Shown piece after piece: positions 18,687 to 26,770 of a stretch of 43,798 nucleotides of DNA. The DNA is from Cycloclasticus sp. GTDB lineage: Bacteria > Pseudomonadota > Gammaproteobacteria > Methylococcales > Cycloclasticaceae. Both the position numbers and the translations under genes were made by a program. Location of the stretch: positions 1-43,798 of the forward strand of contig DUCS01000005.1 in assembly GCA_012959695.1 (NCBI GenBank), given 5' to 3'. Under the pieces are notes generated by a model. The model searched no databases. It worked only from the letters and a program-made list of their open reading frames with translations, and was not told the origin of the DNA. Every line of letters begins with the position of its first letter. Positions within the stretch are counted from its first letter, which is position 1.

Positions 18687-20066
18687 ATGGACTTTCTACC
18701 TCTTTTTCACAAACTGGACGACAAAAAATGTCTTGTGATTGGCGGTGGCGCTGTGGCCACTCGCAAGGTTCGATTACTCATGGATGCGCGGGCAAGCGTT
18801 ACCGTTATATCGCCATCGTTATCAGATGAACTTATGCAACGTGCTAAGGATGGCAAACTGCAACATATCAAGAGACTATTTAAAGCCAACGATACGCAAA
18901 CGTTCAGTTTGGTTGTCTGCGCAACCGACAACCCCGACATAAACGAGAATGTGTCAGCCGAAGCTCATGCCAACAATATTCCCGTTAACGTCGTCGATCA
19001 GCCAGCGCTATGCAGCTTTATTTTTCCTGCTATTGTGGATCGTGCACCTATCACCATCGGTATATCCAGTGGTGGCGTTGCGCCCGTACTTGTCCGCCTA
19101 ACACGTGCAAAGTTAGAAACATTATTGCCTCACAAGTTAGGCGACTTAGCTAAGCTTGCCGCCAAATTCAGGCAATCAGTAAAAGACCACTTTTCAAACG
19201 CTGAACAGCGGCGCATTTTTTGGGAAAACACATTCAATGGCGCCACCGCTGACTTAAGTTATCAGGGCAAGCACACAGCAGCGGAAGAAGAATTACAACG
19301 TAGCTTAAAACAATGTCAAGACCAGCCGGCAGAAGGAAAAGTTTACCTCGTTGGCGCTGGCCCTGGCGACCCTGAATTATTAACCCTCAAAGCGCTAAGG
19401 ATTCTACAACAGGCCGACATCATTATTTATGACCGTCTAGTCTCCGAAGGTGTTTTGAATCTTGCTCGTCGCGATGCAGAACGCATGTACGTTGGCAAAA
19501 AAAGAAGCGACCACAGCGTGCCTCAAGAAGACATTAACAGCCTGTTAATCAGACTAGCTAACGCTGGAAAGCGCGTCGTCAGGTTGAAAGGTGGCGACCC
19601 TTTTATGTTTGGTCGTGGCGGTGAGGAAATCGAAACACTCGTTGACGAGAACATTGCCTTTGAAGTCGTGCCAGGCATTACTGCCGCATCAGGCTGCGCA
19701 AGCTATTCAGGCATTCCCCTTACTCACCGTGACCATGCGCAGTCCTGTCTGTTTGTAACAGGGCACTTAAAAGACAACACAGTGAACCTTGACTGGGATC
19801 AACTTGCTAAGCCAAACCAAACAATTGTAATTTATATGGGCTTGATTGGTTTGCCACAAATTTGCGAAAAACTCATCAAACGTAACTTACCAAGTAACAC
19901 GCCGGTTGCGCTAATTCAAAAAGGCACGACCGCAGATCACCGCGTCATTATTTCAGATTTAGCCGGTATCGCCGATAAAGTAGATGAGCTGAAACCTAAA
20001 CCCCCCACGCTGATTATTATTGGCTCTGTCGTCTCATTACATAACAAACTCAACTGGATTCACTAA
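18687..20066 (+). CDS. cysG: Siroheme synthase, trifunctional CysG
   Basis: A 459-aa fusion of two enzymes that make siroheme for sulfite and nitrite reductase. Residues 1 to about 205 are the CysG-B dehydrogenase and ferrochelatase, with the NAD motif IGGGAVATRK and the ISSGGVAPVLVR loop. From about 215 the SUMT methyltransferase begins (VYLVGAGPGDPELLTLKA, VRLKGGDPFMFGRGGEE, VVPGITAASGCA). Length and order match E. coli CysG. The ATG lies 4 nt after tag. Confidence 0.96.
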   Translation: MDFLPLFHKLDDKKCLVIGGGAVATRKVRLLMDARASVTVISPSLSDELMQRAKDGKLQHIKRLFKANDTQTFSLVVCATDNPDINENVSAEAHANNIPVNVVDQPALCSFIFPAIVDRAPITIGISSGGVAPVLVRLTRAKLETLLPHKLGDLAKLAAKFRQSVKDHFSNAEQRRIFWENTFNGATADLSYQGKHTAAEEELQRSLKQCQDQPAEGKVYLVGAGPGDPELLTLKALRILQQADIIIYDRLVSEGVLNLARRDAERMYVGKKRSDHSVPQEDINSLLIRLANAGKRVVRLKGGDPFMFGRGGEEIETLVDENIAFEVVPGITAASGCASYSGIPLTHRDHAQSCLFVTGHLKDNTVNLDWDQLAKPNQTIVIYMGLIGLPQICEKLIKRNLPSNTPVALIQKGTTADHRVIISDLAGIADKVDELKPKPPTLIIIGSVVSLHNKLNWIH

Positions 20067-20071
20067 CCTGC

Positions 20072-20974
20072 ATGCCTTTTATTCAACTTAAATCCGTTAA
20101 TCTTCATTACGAGCACCAAACAAAGGGCGACACAGCCATTATATTTTTGCATGGGAACTTTGGAAGTTGGCATTATTGGCAGCCTTACTTACAGAATTTA
20201 CCCACTGGCTATTGTGGTTACGCACCTGATTTTAGAGGTTGTGGCGACAGTGAAGTAACTGATAACGGGTATGACATACAAACACTTTGCCAAGACATTC
20301 TCGATTTTGTCGATAAATTGCAACTCAATCAATTTCATTTAGTCGGACACTCTTTAGGCGGCGCGGTCGTACAAGAAATTGCCGCTAAGATACCCGATAG
20401 AATTATCTCTTTAACCTTGGTCGCACCAGTGCCAGCGGAAGGACTGACATCATTAGCCAATGTTTCCTTATCAGATTCTTTCTTTTCTCCAAAAAATTTA
20501 TTTAAGCTCATGGGCACCCTTGGTATCAAAAGAAAGATGATGTCAGCCTCGTTTAGAAAGTCAATGCCCGGTCTAGACAAACAAAACGTTCTATTACACC
20601 AAGCCGTCGACGATGCCCTAAAAATGGACATTAAAGCGTTTGGCGGTTTTCTATCCACTCTCAAAACATGGTCTGGCCTCCAGTTATTGCAACACGCCGA
20701 TTTCCCCGTGTTGATTATGTGGGGTGAGCTAGATACTGTCATCCCCCAGCAAGCGCTTAAAAACATGCAACAAGACATTACAAATTGCAGATTTCACACC
20801 TTCCGACACGTAGGCCATGCTCCGCAGATCGAACGCCCTAAGGCGTTTAATACGTTGCTCACCGCGTTCATACATGGCAATGATATAGAGGTGACGACTG
20901 AAAACAAACAAAACGATAAATCGACCGGACTACTAAAACAACTAAAATCAAAACTACGTCGTTTTTTTAAATAA
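20072..20974 (+). CDS. Alpha/beta-fold hydrolase
   Basis: The 300-aa protein has the alpha/beta hydrolase layout: an oxyanion-hole segment FLHGNFGS, DFRGCGDSE, the nucleophile elbow GHSLGG, an acid in WGELDTVIP and the catalytic histidine in VGHAPQIE. A cap region lies between about 130 and 215. There is no signal peptide, so it is cytoplasmic; the C-terminus is a lysine-rich tail. The substrate cannot be inferred. It follows cysG by 6 nt and precedes the WD40-like gene by 18 nt. Confidence 0.86.
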   Translation: MPFIQLKSVNLHYEHQTKGDTAIIFLHGNFGSWHYWQPYLQNLPTGYCGYAPDFRGCGDSEVTDNGYDIQTLCQDILDFVDKLQLNQFHLVGHSLGGAVVQEIAAKIPDRIISLTLVAPVPAEGLTSLANVSLSDSFFSPKNLFKLMGTLGIKRKMMSASFRKSMPGLDKQNVLLHQAVDDALKMDIKAFGGFLSTLKTWSGLQLLQHADFPVLIMWGELDTVIPQQALKNMQQDITNCRFHTFRHVGHAPQIERPKAFNTLLTAFIHGNDIEVTTENKQNDKSTGLLKQLKSKLRRFFK

Positions 20975-20992
20975 TTAAGCTACTCTTACTAA

Positions 20993-21964
20993 ATGGACCA
21001 TTACTTAAAAGCCGGGTTTTTACTGTTGTCAGCGTCCTTGCTAACCGCTTGTCAGTACGAAAGCCATTCAGAAAAAGTATGGACTCACGATGAAGCCGGT
21101 TTGTTTTCAGCCAGCTTTTCAAAAGATGGCACGCTTGCTCTCGTCGCAGCATCCGGAGCACCAGCCCACCTAATCGACGTAAATACAGACAACCACCTCC
21201 ACGAGTGGCAGCACACTGACAAGAACGCCGGCATAATAGCATCCGCCATCTCAGCCAATAATAAACATGCCATCACTGCCGAGAGCAACTCACTCGCTTT
21301 ATGGGAAACGAAAAGCGGAAAGATTATTGGTTATTGGGATTTTCCAACCATTACAGACATTGCTATCTCAGACAATGGGCGACGTGCCGTGATTGGTATG
21401 GAGTCAAACAAAGCCTATTACTTCGATTTATATCATGGAAGAATCATTCACACCTTTTATCATGACGGCGTTGTCAACACGGTTGCGCTTTCAAATAACA
21501 ATCAATACGCACTTACCGGTGGCAATGACCAATATGCAAATTTATGGGATTTAAAAACAGGTGAACGAGCTCAGCAGTGGCGGCAAAATTTCAAAATTTA
21601 TAATGTTGCCTTATCTGACGATGGCCGTTATGCGTTAAGCAATGCATCATTAGGGAAAGCAAGGTTATGGGATACCCTGTCAGGAAAAATGCTTAGCCAG
21701 CTCCCAATGCGATACATGACTATCTCTGCCAGCACATTCTCCCCAGATGGCAGCACGATATTAACTGGCCGACCCAATCAACGCATTGATTTATGGGACG
21801 TTAAAACAGGCACTTTGTTAAATACATGGTTACAGCCCAAAGGCGCCCTTTGGGGCAATACAGCCGCTGCAATTATCGCTTTATCTTTCTCTGCGGATGG
21901 TCAATATTTCTTTAGTGAGGCATCAAACGGCATTGCGCAAAAATGGAAAGTCACTAAAAAATAG
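20993..21964 (+). CDS. WD40-like repeat lipoprotein
   Basis: A 323-aa protein with a signal peptide ending in the lipobox LLTAC, so it is lipid-anchored. The rest is a run of WD40-type blades of about 40 residues, each with a core such as ALSNNNQYALTGGNDQYANL followed by WDLKTGE, or FSPDGSTILTG followed by IDLWDVKTG. About six or seven blades are seen, enough for one propeller. No catalytic motif is present. It may be a periplasmic or outer-membrane scaffold. It ends the tag-cysG-hydrolase gene string. Confidence 0.82.
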   Translation: MDHYLKAGFLLLSASLLTACQYESHSEKVWTHDEAGLFSASFSKDGTLALVAASGAPAHLIDVNTDNHLHEWQHTDKNAGIIASAISANNKHAITAESNSLALWETKSGKIIGYWDFPTITDIAISDNGRRAVIGMESNKAYYFDLYHGRIIHTFYHDGVVNTVALSNNNQYALTGGNDQYANLWDLKTGERAQQWRQNFKIYNVALSDDGRYALSNASLGKARLWDTLSGKMLSQLPMRYMTISASTFSPDGSTILTGRPNQRIDLWDVKTGTLLNTWLQPKGALWGNTAAAIIALSFSADGQYFFSEASNGIAQKWKVTKK

Positions 21965-22050
21965 CACTCAATTTACGTAACAATACGTACTACCCACACA
22001 ATTTGGGTCTGCAATAAGCTTCTAGCCGAGACCCTTCTTTTGTTAGTTGC

Positions 22051-22077
22051 AAAAAAACGGGGCATACGCCCCGTTTT
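22051..22077 (-). terminator. Terminator of the OmpA-type lipoprotein gene
   Basis: A 10-bp stem (AAAACGGGGC with GCCCCGTTTT) and a 4-nt loop. The minus strand ends with seven T residues, the plus strand with four. It lies between the convergent WD40 and OmpA-type genes and mainly suits the minus-strand gene. Confidence 0.85.
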
Positions 22078-22097
22078 CATATCTTTCTACAACCGGT

Positions 22098-22745
22098 CTA
22101 TTTGACGCTTAACTCCACGCGTCGGTTCTTAGCGCGACCTGCTGATGTTGTATTATCTGCAATTGCTTTGCTTTCGCCGTAGCCTTTTGTTGATAGTTTA
22201 TTAGCATCACAGCCATGCGTTATCATAAAGGCACGAACTGATGCTGCACGCCTTTCAGATAGGTCTTGGTTATACGCTTCGCCACCCACTGAATCTGTAT
22301 GCCCACTAATCACTAAGCTTGCATCTCCATGGTGTTTATGATGCGCCACTGCTATCGGAAGCAAAATCTTTTTCGCAGAATCCGTTAAGTTAGCTGATGC
22401 TGTATGGAAATTAACGCCATCCAATACCAATGCTTCTGCACAGCCTAATTCGTTTACTTTTGCACCTGGTGCAGAATCAGGACACTGATCTTTATAGTCT
22501 GCTACGCCATCGCCATCTGAATCAGAGGTACAACCATTTTTACCTACCACTACACCTTCAGGTGTATTGGGGCATTCATCACGGCTATCTACGACACCAT
22601 CGCCATCTGTATCAGGCTCAGCACCAGCTTTATCTAACACTGTTTCGCCGCATAGCATGCCGCCTGCAATCGCACAATTTTGCCAACTTTCCGTTTCAAC
22701 TGTTGCACAACCTGTAGACAAAATAGCCGCCGCAATAATAGCCAT
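22098..22745 (-). CDS. OmpA-family lipoprotein with TSP3-type calcium repeats, frame lost at its start
   Basis: The protein has a lipobox (LSTGC), two thrombospondin type-3-like acidic repeats (DTDGDGVVDSRDECPNTP and DSDGDGVADYKDQCPDSA) and a C-terminal OmpA peptidoglycan-binding domain with ISGHTDSVG and NQDLSERRA. The in-frame ATG at 22745 leaves a signal peptide with no basic residues and no Shine-Dalgarno. A good AAGGAGAGG with two ATGs lies just upstream but one base out of frame, separated by an A7 tract. One extra A would give a standard lipoprotein signal (MMGIQKKLMAIIAAAILSTG then C) that matches the paralogue downstream. Either a sequence error, a recent mutation or slippage explains this. 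Confidence 0.8.
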   Translation of the reverse strand: MAIIAAAILSTGCATVETESWQNCAIAGGMLCGETVLDKAGAEPDTDGDGVVDSRDECPNTPEGVVVGKNGCTSDSDGDGVADYKDQCPDSAPGAKVNELGCAEALVLDGVNFHTASANLTDSAKKILLPIAVAHHKHHGDASLVISGHTDSVGGEAYNQDLSERRAASVRAFMITHGCDANKLSTKGYGESKAIADNTTSAGRAKNRRVELSVK

Positions 22746-22748
22746 TAA

Positions 22749-22779
22749 TTTTTTTGAATCCCCATCATCCTCTCCTTTT
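22749..22779 (-). other. Shine-Dalgarno, out-of-frame starts and A7 tract of the OmpA-type gene
   Basis: On the minus strand, AAAAGGAGAGG (22779-22769) is followed by ATG at 22768 and ATG at 22765; the second is 6 nt from AGGAG. These read seven and six codons respectively, then meet TAA after the seven-A run at 22755-22749. The lipoprotein frame resumes at once on the other side. Runs of seven or more A are known sites of polymerase slippage and of sequencing error. Confidence 0.6.
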
Positions 22780-22920
22780 GAATGTTAATTTGTTTGTTCT
22801 AGCTAATTGATTCTAACCTATAGTAAGTAAAGGTCGACCAAAGCCCTATAAAATCTAGCTCTTACTCTCTTATTCAGGCTCACCTAATGCATTTGCTGCA
22901 TATTTATAAAACTAATATAC

Positions 22921-22945
22921 AAAAAAAACAGGGCATTAAGCCCTG
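22921..22945 (-). terminator. Terminator of the second OmpA-type lipoprotein gene
   Basis: A 6-bp stem (CAGGGC with GCCCTG), a 5-nt loop, and eight T residues downstream on the minus strand. It lies 25 nt after the stop at 22970 and separates the two tandem OmpA-type genes. Confidence 0.8.
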
Positions 22946-22969
22946 CTTTTTATTTGTCTTTTAACCGTA

Positions 22970-23644
22970 TTATTTTACGCTTAACTCTACTCTGCGGTTT
23001 TTAGCACGGCCGTCTTTAGTCGCGTTATCCGCAATTGCTTCGCTTTCACCATGGCCAACTGCCGTTAACTTAGTCACATCACAGCCGTGTTCGACCATAA
23101 AGGCAACCACTGCTTCAGCACGTTGTTGAGACAGCGATTGATTGTAGTTTGCAGAACCTTGAGAATCTGTATGCCCACTGATTAACAAATCAACATCACT
23201 ATGGTGTGTATGATGAGCCGTTGCAATTTGATGAAGAACTGATTTAGCTTCTTCAGTTAGCTCAGCAGAATCAGTATGGAAATTAACGCCATCCAGTACT
23301 AGCGGTGCAACACAACCTAATGCATTTACAACAGCACCTGGTGCTGAGTTAGGGCATTGATCAGCGTCATCTAAAACGCCATCGCCATCCGTATCAAGCA
23401 CAGGCGCTGGTTTAACATCGTCTTCCGCCATTAAAGCACAGATTGTTCCACCGATAATTGCTCCACCTACCGCACTTAGCAATAAATCTTCTCTATCGTG
23501 ATCATCACCAAATCCACCTGCAGCACCACCAATAGCAGCGCCAGCTATAGCGCAGTCTTGCCATTTTTCAGTCGATACTGAAGCACAACCCGTCGCCAAT
23601 AAAGCTACCATAGTCACAGCAGCAAATTTTTTAAATAATTTCAC
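22970..23644 (-). CDS. OmpA-family lipoprotein with one TSP3-type repeat
   Basis: A 224-aa paralogue of the next gene downstream. The signal peptide starts MKLFKKFAAVTMVALLATGC, with a standard lipobox. A Gly-rich, membrane-like segment (about 32-70, with GAAIGGAAGG and GGAIIGGTICA) resembles glycine-zipper domains and is absent from the paralogue. One acidic repeat, DTDGDGVLDDADQCPNSA, and an OmpA C-terminal domain (ISGHTDSQG, NQSLSQQRAEAVV) follow. The protein should sit in the outer membrane and bind peptidoglycan. A tandem duplication followed by divergence is likely. Confidence 0.88.
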   Translation of the reverse strand: MKLFKKFAAVTMVALLATGCASVSTEKWQDCAIAGAAIGGAAGGFGDDHDREDLLLSAVGGAIIGGTICALMAEDDVKPAPVLDTDGDGVLDDADQCPNSAPGAVVNALGCVAPLVLDGVNFHTDSAELTEEAKSVLHQIATAHHTHHSDVDLLISGHTDSQGSANYNQSLSQQRAEAVVAFMVEHGCDVTKLTAVGHGESEAIADNATKDGRAKNRRVELSVK

Positions 23645-23725
23645 AGTTTTCTCCCTTGAATAAAATTTAGTTACTTAATTGATCATTCGCATTAAAGCCT
23701 AATGACTGTTCGATACGCGCTTATA

Positions 23726-23911
23726 TTAAATCAGGACGCTTTTCATCAAACCGCACCGCCTACAACGATAAACGGTCATCAGTTTACCTTTTTTCACATC
23801 AAACCACCTCTTTTTATCAACTCTCCAACCGTGATGCCCTTCCCTACATAACGTATTCCCTTTATGCTTTTCTGAAAGCGACTTTCTTTTAAATGGTAGT
23901 ATGTCTGCCAT
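23726..23911 (-). CDS. Small conserved zinc-ribbon-like protein
   Basis: A 61-aa basic protein starting MADILPFKRKSLSEKHKGNT. It has CREGHH and a later CRRCG, spaced to bind one metal, joined by an aromatic KKRWFDVKKGKLMTVYR segment. I recall similar unnamed small proteins in pseudomonads; no function is known to me. The start at 23911 avoids overlap with the divergent oxidase gene at 23941; an ATG at 23950 would overlap it by 10 bp. The motif makes it more than a chance frame. Confidence 0.7.
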   Translation of the reverse strand: MADILPFKRKSLSEKHKGNTLCREGHHGWRVDKKRWFDVKKGKLMTVYRCRRCGLMKSVLI

Positions 23912-23940
23912 AATATTTGACCTTGGCTTCTTAAAACCAT

Positions 23941-25029
23941 ATGAGCTCACTTGAACGAATGTTAAACATACTTGATTATGAGAAAGCCAGTCAAGCTCTC
24001 CTAGAACCCTCGGCTAGCGACTATTACAAAAGCGGTGCAATGGACGAGCATACGCTTGCAGATAACACAGATGCTTTTCGGCGTATTAAATTATTACCAC
24101 GCGTCTTGAATGATGTCTCTAACGTCAATATAAGCACCCGTCTTGCCACTCTTACGGTTGACTCACCACTCATTATTTCGCCCACTGCATTTCTTGGTAT
24201 GGCGCACCCCGATGGTGAACTGGCTGTCGCGCGTGCTGCCAGCGCATCCAACAATATAATGATTTGCAGCACCATGGCAAACCAACCGATAGAAGACGTC
24301 ACAACATCAACTCAATCTTCTGTTTGGTTTCAACTGTACGTTTATAAAGATAAAGAAGCGACGTTAGCACTTATCGAGCGAGCAAAGAATGCCGGCTGTA
24401 AAGCTATCGTGATTACTGTCGACGCACCGTTTCTTGGGCAGCGTGAACAAGACGTGCGCAACCAGTTCCAACTACCCGATCGCTTACACATGAGTAACTT
24501 ACACGCCCTAGGCCACCGTAAGTTACCGGATAAAACCGGCCATTCTGGGCTGTCTCATTATTTTGATGAACTGATTAATAAAAGCCTTACGTGGCGAGAC
24601 ATTCGGTGGATAAAAGAACACGCCGGCCTACCTATTTATTTAAAGGGTATTTTGCACCCAAAAGATGCACAATTGGCTATTGAGCACGGCGTCGATGGCA
24701 TCATCGTTTCCAATCACGGCGGGCGACAATTAGACACCTCTGTTGCTAGCATCGATGCCTTACCGGCTATCAGCAAAGCTGTTAATAAACAAATTCCAAT
24801 TATCTTAGATGGTGGTATTCGTAGAGGCACCGATATTCTAAAGGCACTGGCCTTGGGTGCTCAATGCGTTGGCATTGGTCGCCCTGTTATCTGGGGACTA
24901 AGTCATTCAGGACAGCAAGGTGTTGAAGATATATTAACTATATTACAGTCTGAATTAAAACTCGTGATGGCCCTAGCCGGTTGCGCTAGCATATCCGACA
25001 TTAACGCAGGCCTTATTGCCGATTTATAA
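23941..25029 (+). CDS. FMN-dependent 2-hydroxy-acid oxidase or dehydrogenase
   Basis: The 362-aa protein belongs to the glycolate oxidase / lactate dehydrogenase (LldD) family. It has the N-terminal DYYKSGAMDEHTL, the FMN-site PLIISPTAFLGMAHPDGE, FQLYVYKD, VITVDAPFLGQRE, the lysine in LPIYLKGIL, the catalytic histidine in VSNHGGRQLD and the phosphate-binding DGGIRRGTDILKALALGA. There is no membrane-anchor loop as obvious as in LldD, so a soluble glycolate or lactate oxidase type is plausible. The substrate is not settled. Its end overlaps the convergent ligase gene by 6 bp. Confidence 0.87.
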   Translation: MSSLERMLNILDYEKASQALLEPSASDYYKSGAMDEHTLADNTDAFRRIKLLPRVLNDVSNVNISTRLATLTVDSPLIISPTAFLGMAHPDGELAVARAASASNNIMICSTMANQPIEDVTTSTQSSVWFQLYVYKDKEATLALIERAKNAGCKAIVITVDAPFLGQREQDVRNQFQLPDRLHMSNLHALGHRKLPDKTGHSGLSHYFDELINKSLTWRDIRWIKEHAGLPIYLKGILHPKDAQLAIEHGVDGIIVSNHGGRQLDTSVASIDALPAISKAVNKQIPIILDGGIRRGTDILKALALGAQCVGIGRPVIWGLSHSGQQGVEDILTILQSELKLVMALAGCASISDINAGLIADL

Positions 25030-26643
25030 CGCGTTAGCTTTATCCCTCAGGACGAATTTTTGAATTTTACCGGTTGATGTTTTAGGCAAATCGCCAAACA
25101 CAACGAATTTTGGTGCTTTGTAATGCGCTAAATTATCACGACAAAAAACTATAATTTCTTTTTCAGTCGCCTTTTTCCCTTCTTTTAATGTCACAAAAGC
25201 ACATGGCTTTTCACCCCAAACATCATCGTGCTTAGCAACAACCGCAGCTTCCATAACGGCTGGGTGCCGGTACAAAACTGACTCCACTTCCAAGGTGGAA
25301 ATATTTTCCCCGCCTGAAATAATAATATCTTTTGAGCGATCTTTAATTTCAATATAGCCATCTTCATGCCACACCGCTAAATCACCCGAATGAAACCAGC
25401 CGCCTTTAAACGATTCTTCCGTAGTGGCCGGGTTTTTCAAATATCCTTTCATAACATTATTGCCGCGCATAAACACCTCACCCATACTCACGCCGTCTTT
25501 TGGCATCGGTTCAAGCGTTTCAGGGTCAGCAACCATTAAGTCTTCCAGCATGGCGCTACGAACACCTTGCCTCGCCCTTAACGTCGCTCGCTCATCATTT
25601 GGCAACTCATCCCATTCATCATGCCAAGCGCACACGGTACAAGGACCGTATGTTTCAGTTAAACCGTAAACATGCGTGACATCAAAACCCATCTTTTCCA
25701 TGTTCTGGATAACAGCCGCAGGCGGCGCTGCACCAGCTGTCATTACTTTTACTTTATGATTAATGCCTTCTTTATGCTTCGCTGGGGTGTTGATTAACAT
25801 CGTTAACACCGTTGGTGCGCCACAGAAGTGGTCAACCTTTTCAGATTTAATGAGTTTATAAACTGTTTTAGGTAATACCGAGCGCAAGCAAATATTTGTA
25901 CCCGCGGATGCTGCAAGGCTCCAAGGGAAACACCAACCATTGCAATGAAACATGGGTAATGTCCAAAGGTATACGGGGTGATTACCCATATCCCAGGTAA
26001 TGACATTGCTGATGGCATTTAAATACGCACCTCTATGATGATATACGACGCCTTTGGGGTTGCCAGTTGTGCCTGAGGTGTAATTTAGGGTAATCGCTTG
26101 CCATTCGTCTTCTGGCAATTCCCATTGATATGCCTCGCTACCTTCGCCAATTAGAGATTCATACTCAAATTGGCCAATCTTATTCTTCGCGCTAAACGTG
26201 GCATCCTCTACATCAACAACAAACGGCGCAACCTCTGCTTCCTTTATTGCCACATTCATAATCGCAGCAAATTCGCTGTCAATAAATACCGCCTTACTTT
26301 CGGCATGATCCAATTGAAACGCTACAGACTCTGCATCTAAACGCGTATTAATTGAATGCAGTACCGCACCCAGCATCGGCACAGCAAAGTGCAATTCAAA
26401 CATTGCTGGGATATTCGGTAACATTGCAGAAACTGTATCCCCTTTACCTATGCCTTTCGCGGATAACGCGGCTGCCAACTTAACACAACGCTGATATGTT
26501 TCAGCCCACGTGATGCGTTGCTCACCGTGAATACATGCAATTTTGTTTGGGTAAACATCCGCCGAACGTTTAAGGAATGTTAATGGAGAAAGGGAAACAT
26601 AATTTGCAGGATTTTTATCCAGCGATAGTTCAAAAAGATTCAT
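25024..26643 (-). CDS. Short/medium-chain acyl-CoA ligase, DmdB-like AMP-binding enzyme
   Basis: A 539-aa adenylating enzyme that activates carboxylic acids with CoA. It has the AMP-binding P-loop YTSGTTGNPKGV, the VYGLTETYGPC motif, the hinge aspartate in WFHSGDLAVWHEDGYI, KDRSKDIIISGGENIS and the C-terminal catalytic lysine in PKTSTGKIQKF. Length and sequence style resemble the ligase group that includes 3-methylmercaptopropionyl-CoA ligase (DmdB) and general medium-chain acyl-CoA ligases. The gene lies next to an acyl-CoA dehydrogenase of the DmdC group, but a terminator and its own promoter separate them. The likely substrates are short aliphatic acids; that is inference. Confidence 0.88.
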   Translation of the reverse strand: MNLFELSLDKNPANYVSLSPLTFLKRSADVYPNKIACIHGEQRITWAETYQRCVKLAAALSAKGIGKGDTVSAMLPNIPAMFELHFAVPMLGAVLHSINTRLDAESVAFQLDHAESKAVFIDSEFAAIMNVAIKEAEVAPFVVDVEDATFSAKNKIGQFEYESLIGEGSEAYQWELPEDEWQAITLNYTSGTTGNPKGVVYHHRGAYLNAISNVITWDMGNHPVYLWTLPMFHCNGWCFPWSLAASAGTNICLRSVLPKTVYKLIKSEKVDHFCGAPTVLTMLINTPAKHKEGINHKVKVMTAGAAPPAAVIQNMEKMGFDVTHVYGLTETYGPCTVCAWHDEWDELPNDERATLRARQGVRSAMLEDLMVADPETLEPMPKDGVSMGEVFMRGNNVMKGYLKNPATTEESFKGGWFHSGDLAVWHEDGYIEIKDRSKDIIISGGENISTLEVESVLYRHPAVMEAAVVAKHDDVWGEKPCAFVTLKEGKKATEKEIIVFCRDNLAHYKAPKFVVFGDLPKTSTGKIQKFVLRDKANAL

Positions 26644-26669
26644 TACAACTCGCTTATGGTGTGTTTATC

Positions 26670-26701
26670 ATTATAAATATTAACACGCGCATAGGTGTTA
26701 A
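26670..26701 (-). promoter_or_regulatory. Promoter with inverted repeat upstream of the acyl-CoA ligase gene
   Basis: On the minus strand a perfect -10 TATAAT (26675-26670) lies 26 nt before the ATG. Just upstream, a 7-bp inverted repeat (TTAACAC and GTGTTAA, 8-nt spacer, 26680-26701) covers the spacer and the expected -35 position, where no good -35 is seen. This is the layout of a repressor or activator operator. Confidence 0.5.
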
Positions 26702-26708
26702 CACACAT

Positions 26709-26738
26709 AAAAAAGCCCACTTTAAAAGCGGGCCTTTT
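26709..26738 (-). terminator. Terminator of the acyl-CoA dehydrogenase gene
   Basis: An imperfect stem (GCCC and GGGC plus an inner CTT and AAG, one mismatch) with flanking A and T runs, about 33 nt after the dehydrogenase stop. Six T residues follow on the minus strand. Confidence 0.65.
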
Positions 26739-26770
26739 CAACTTGCGTTATTCTTTAACCAGCGTGTCAA

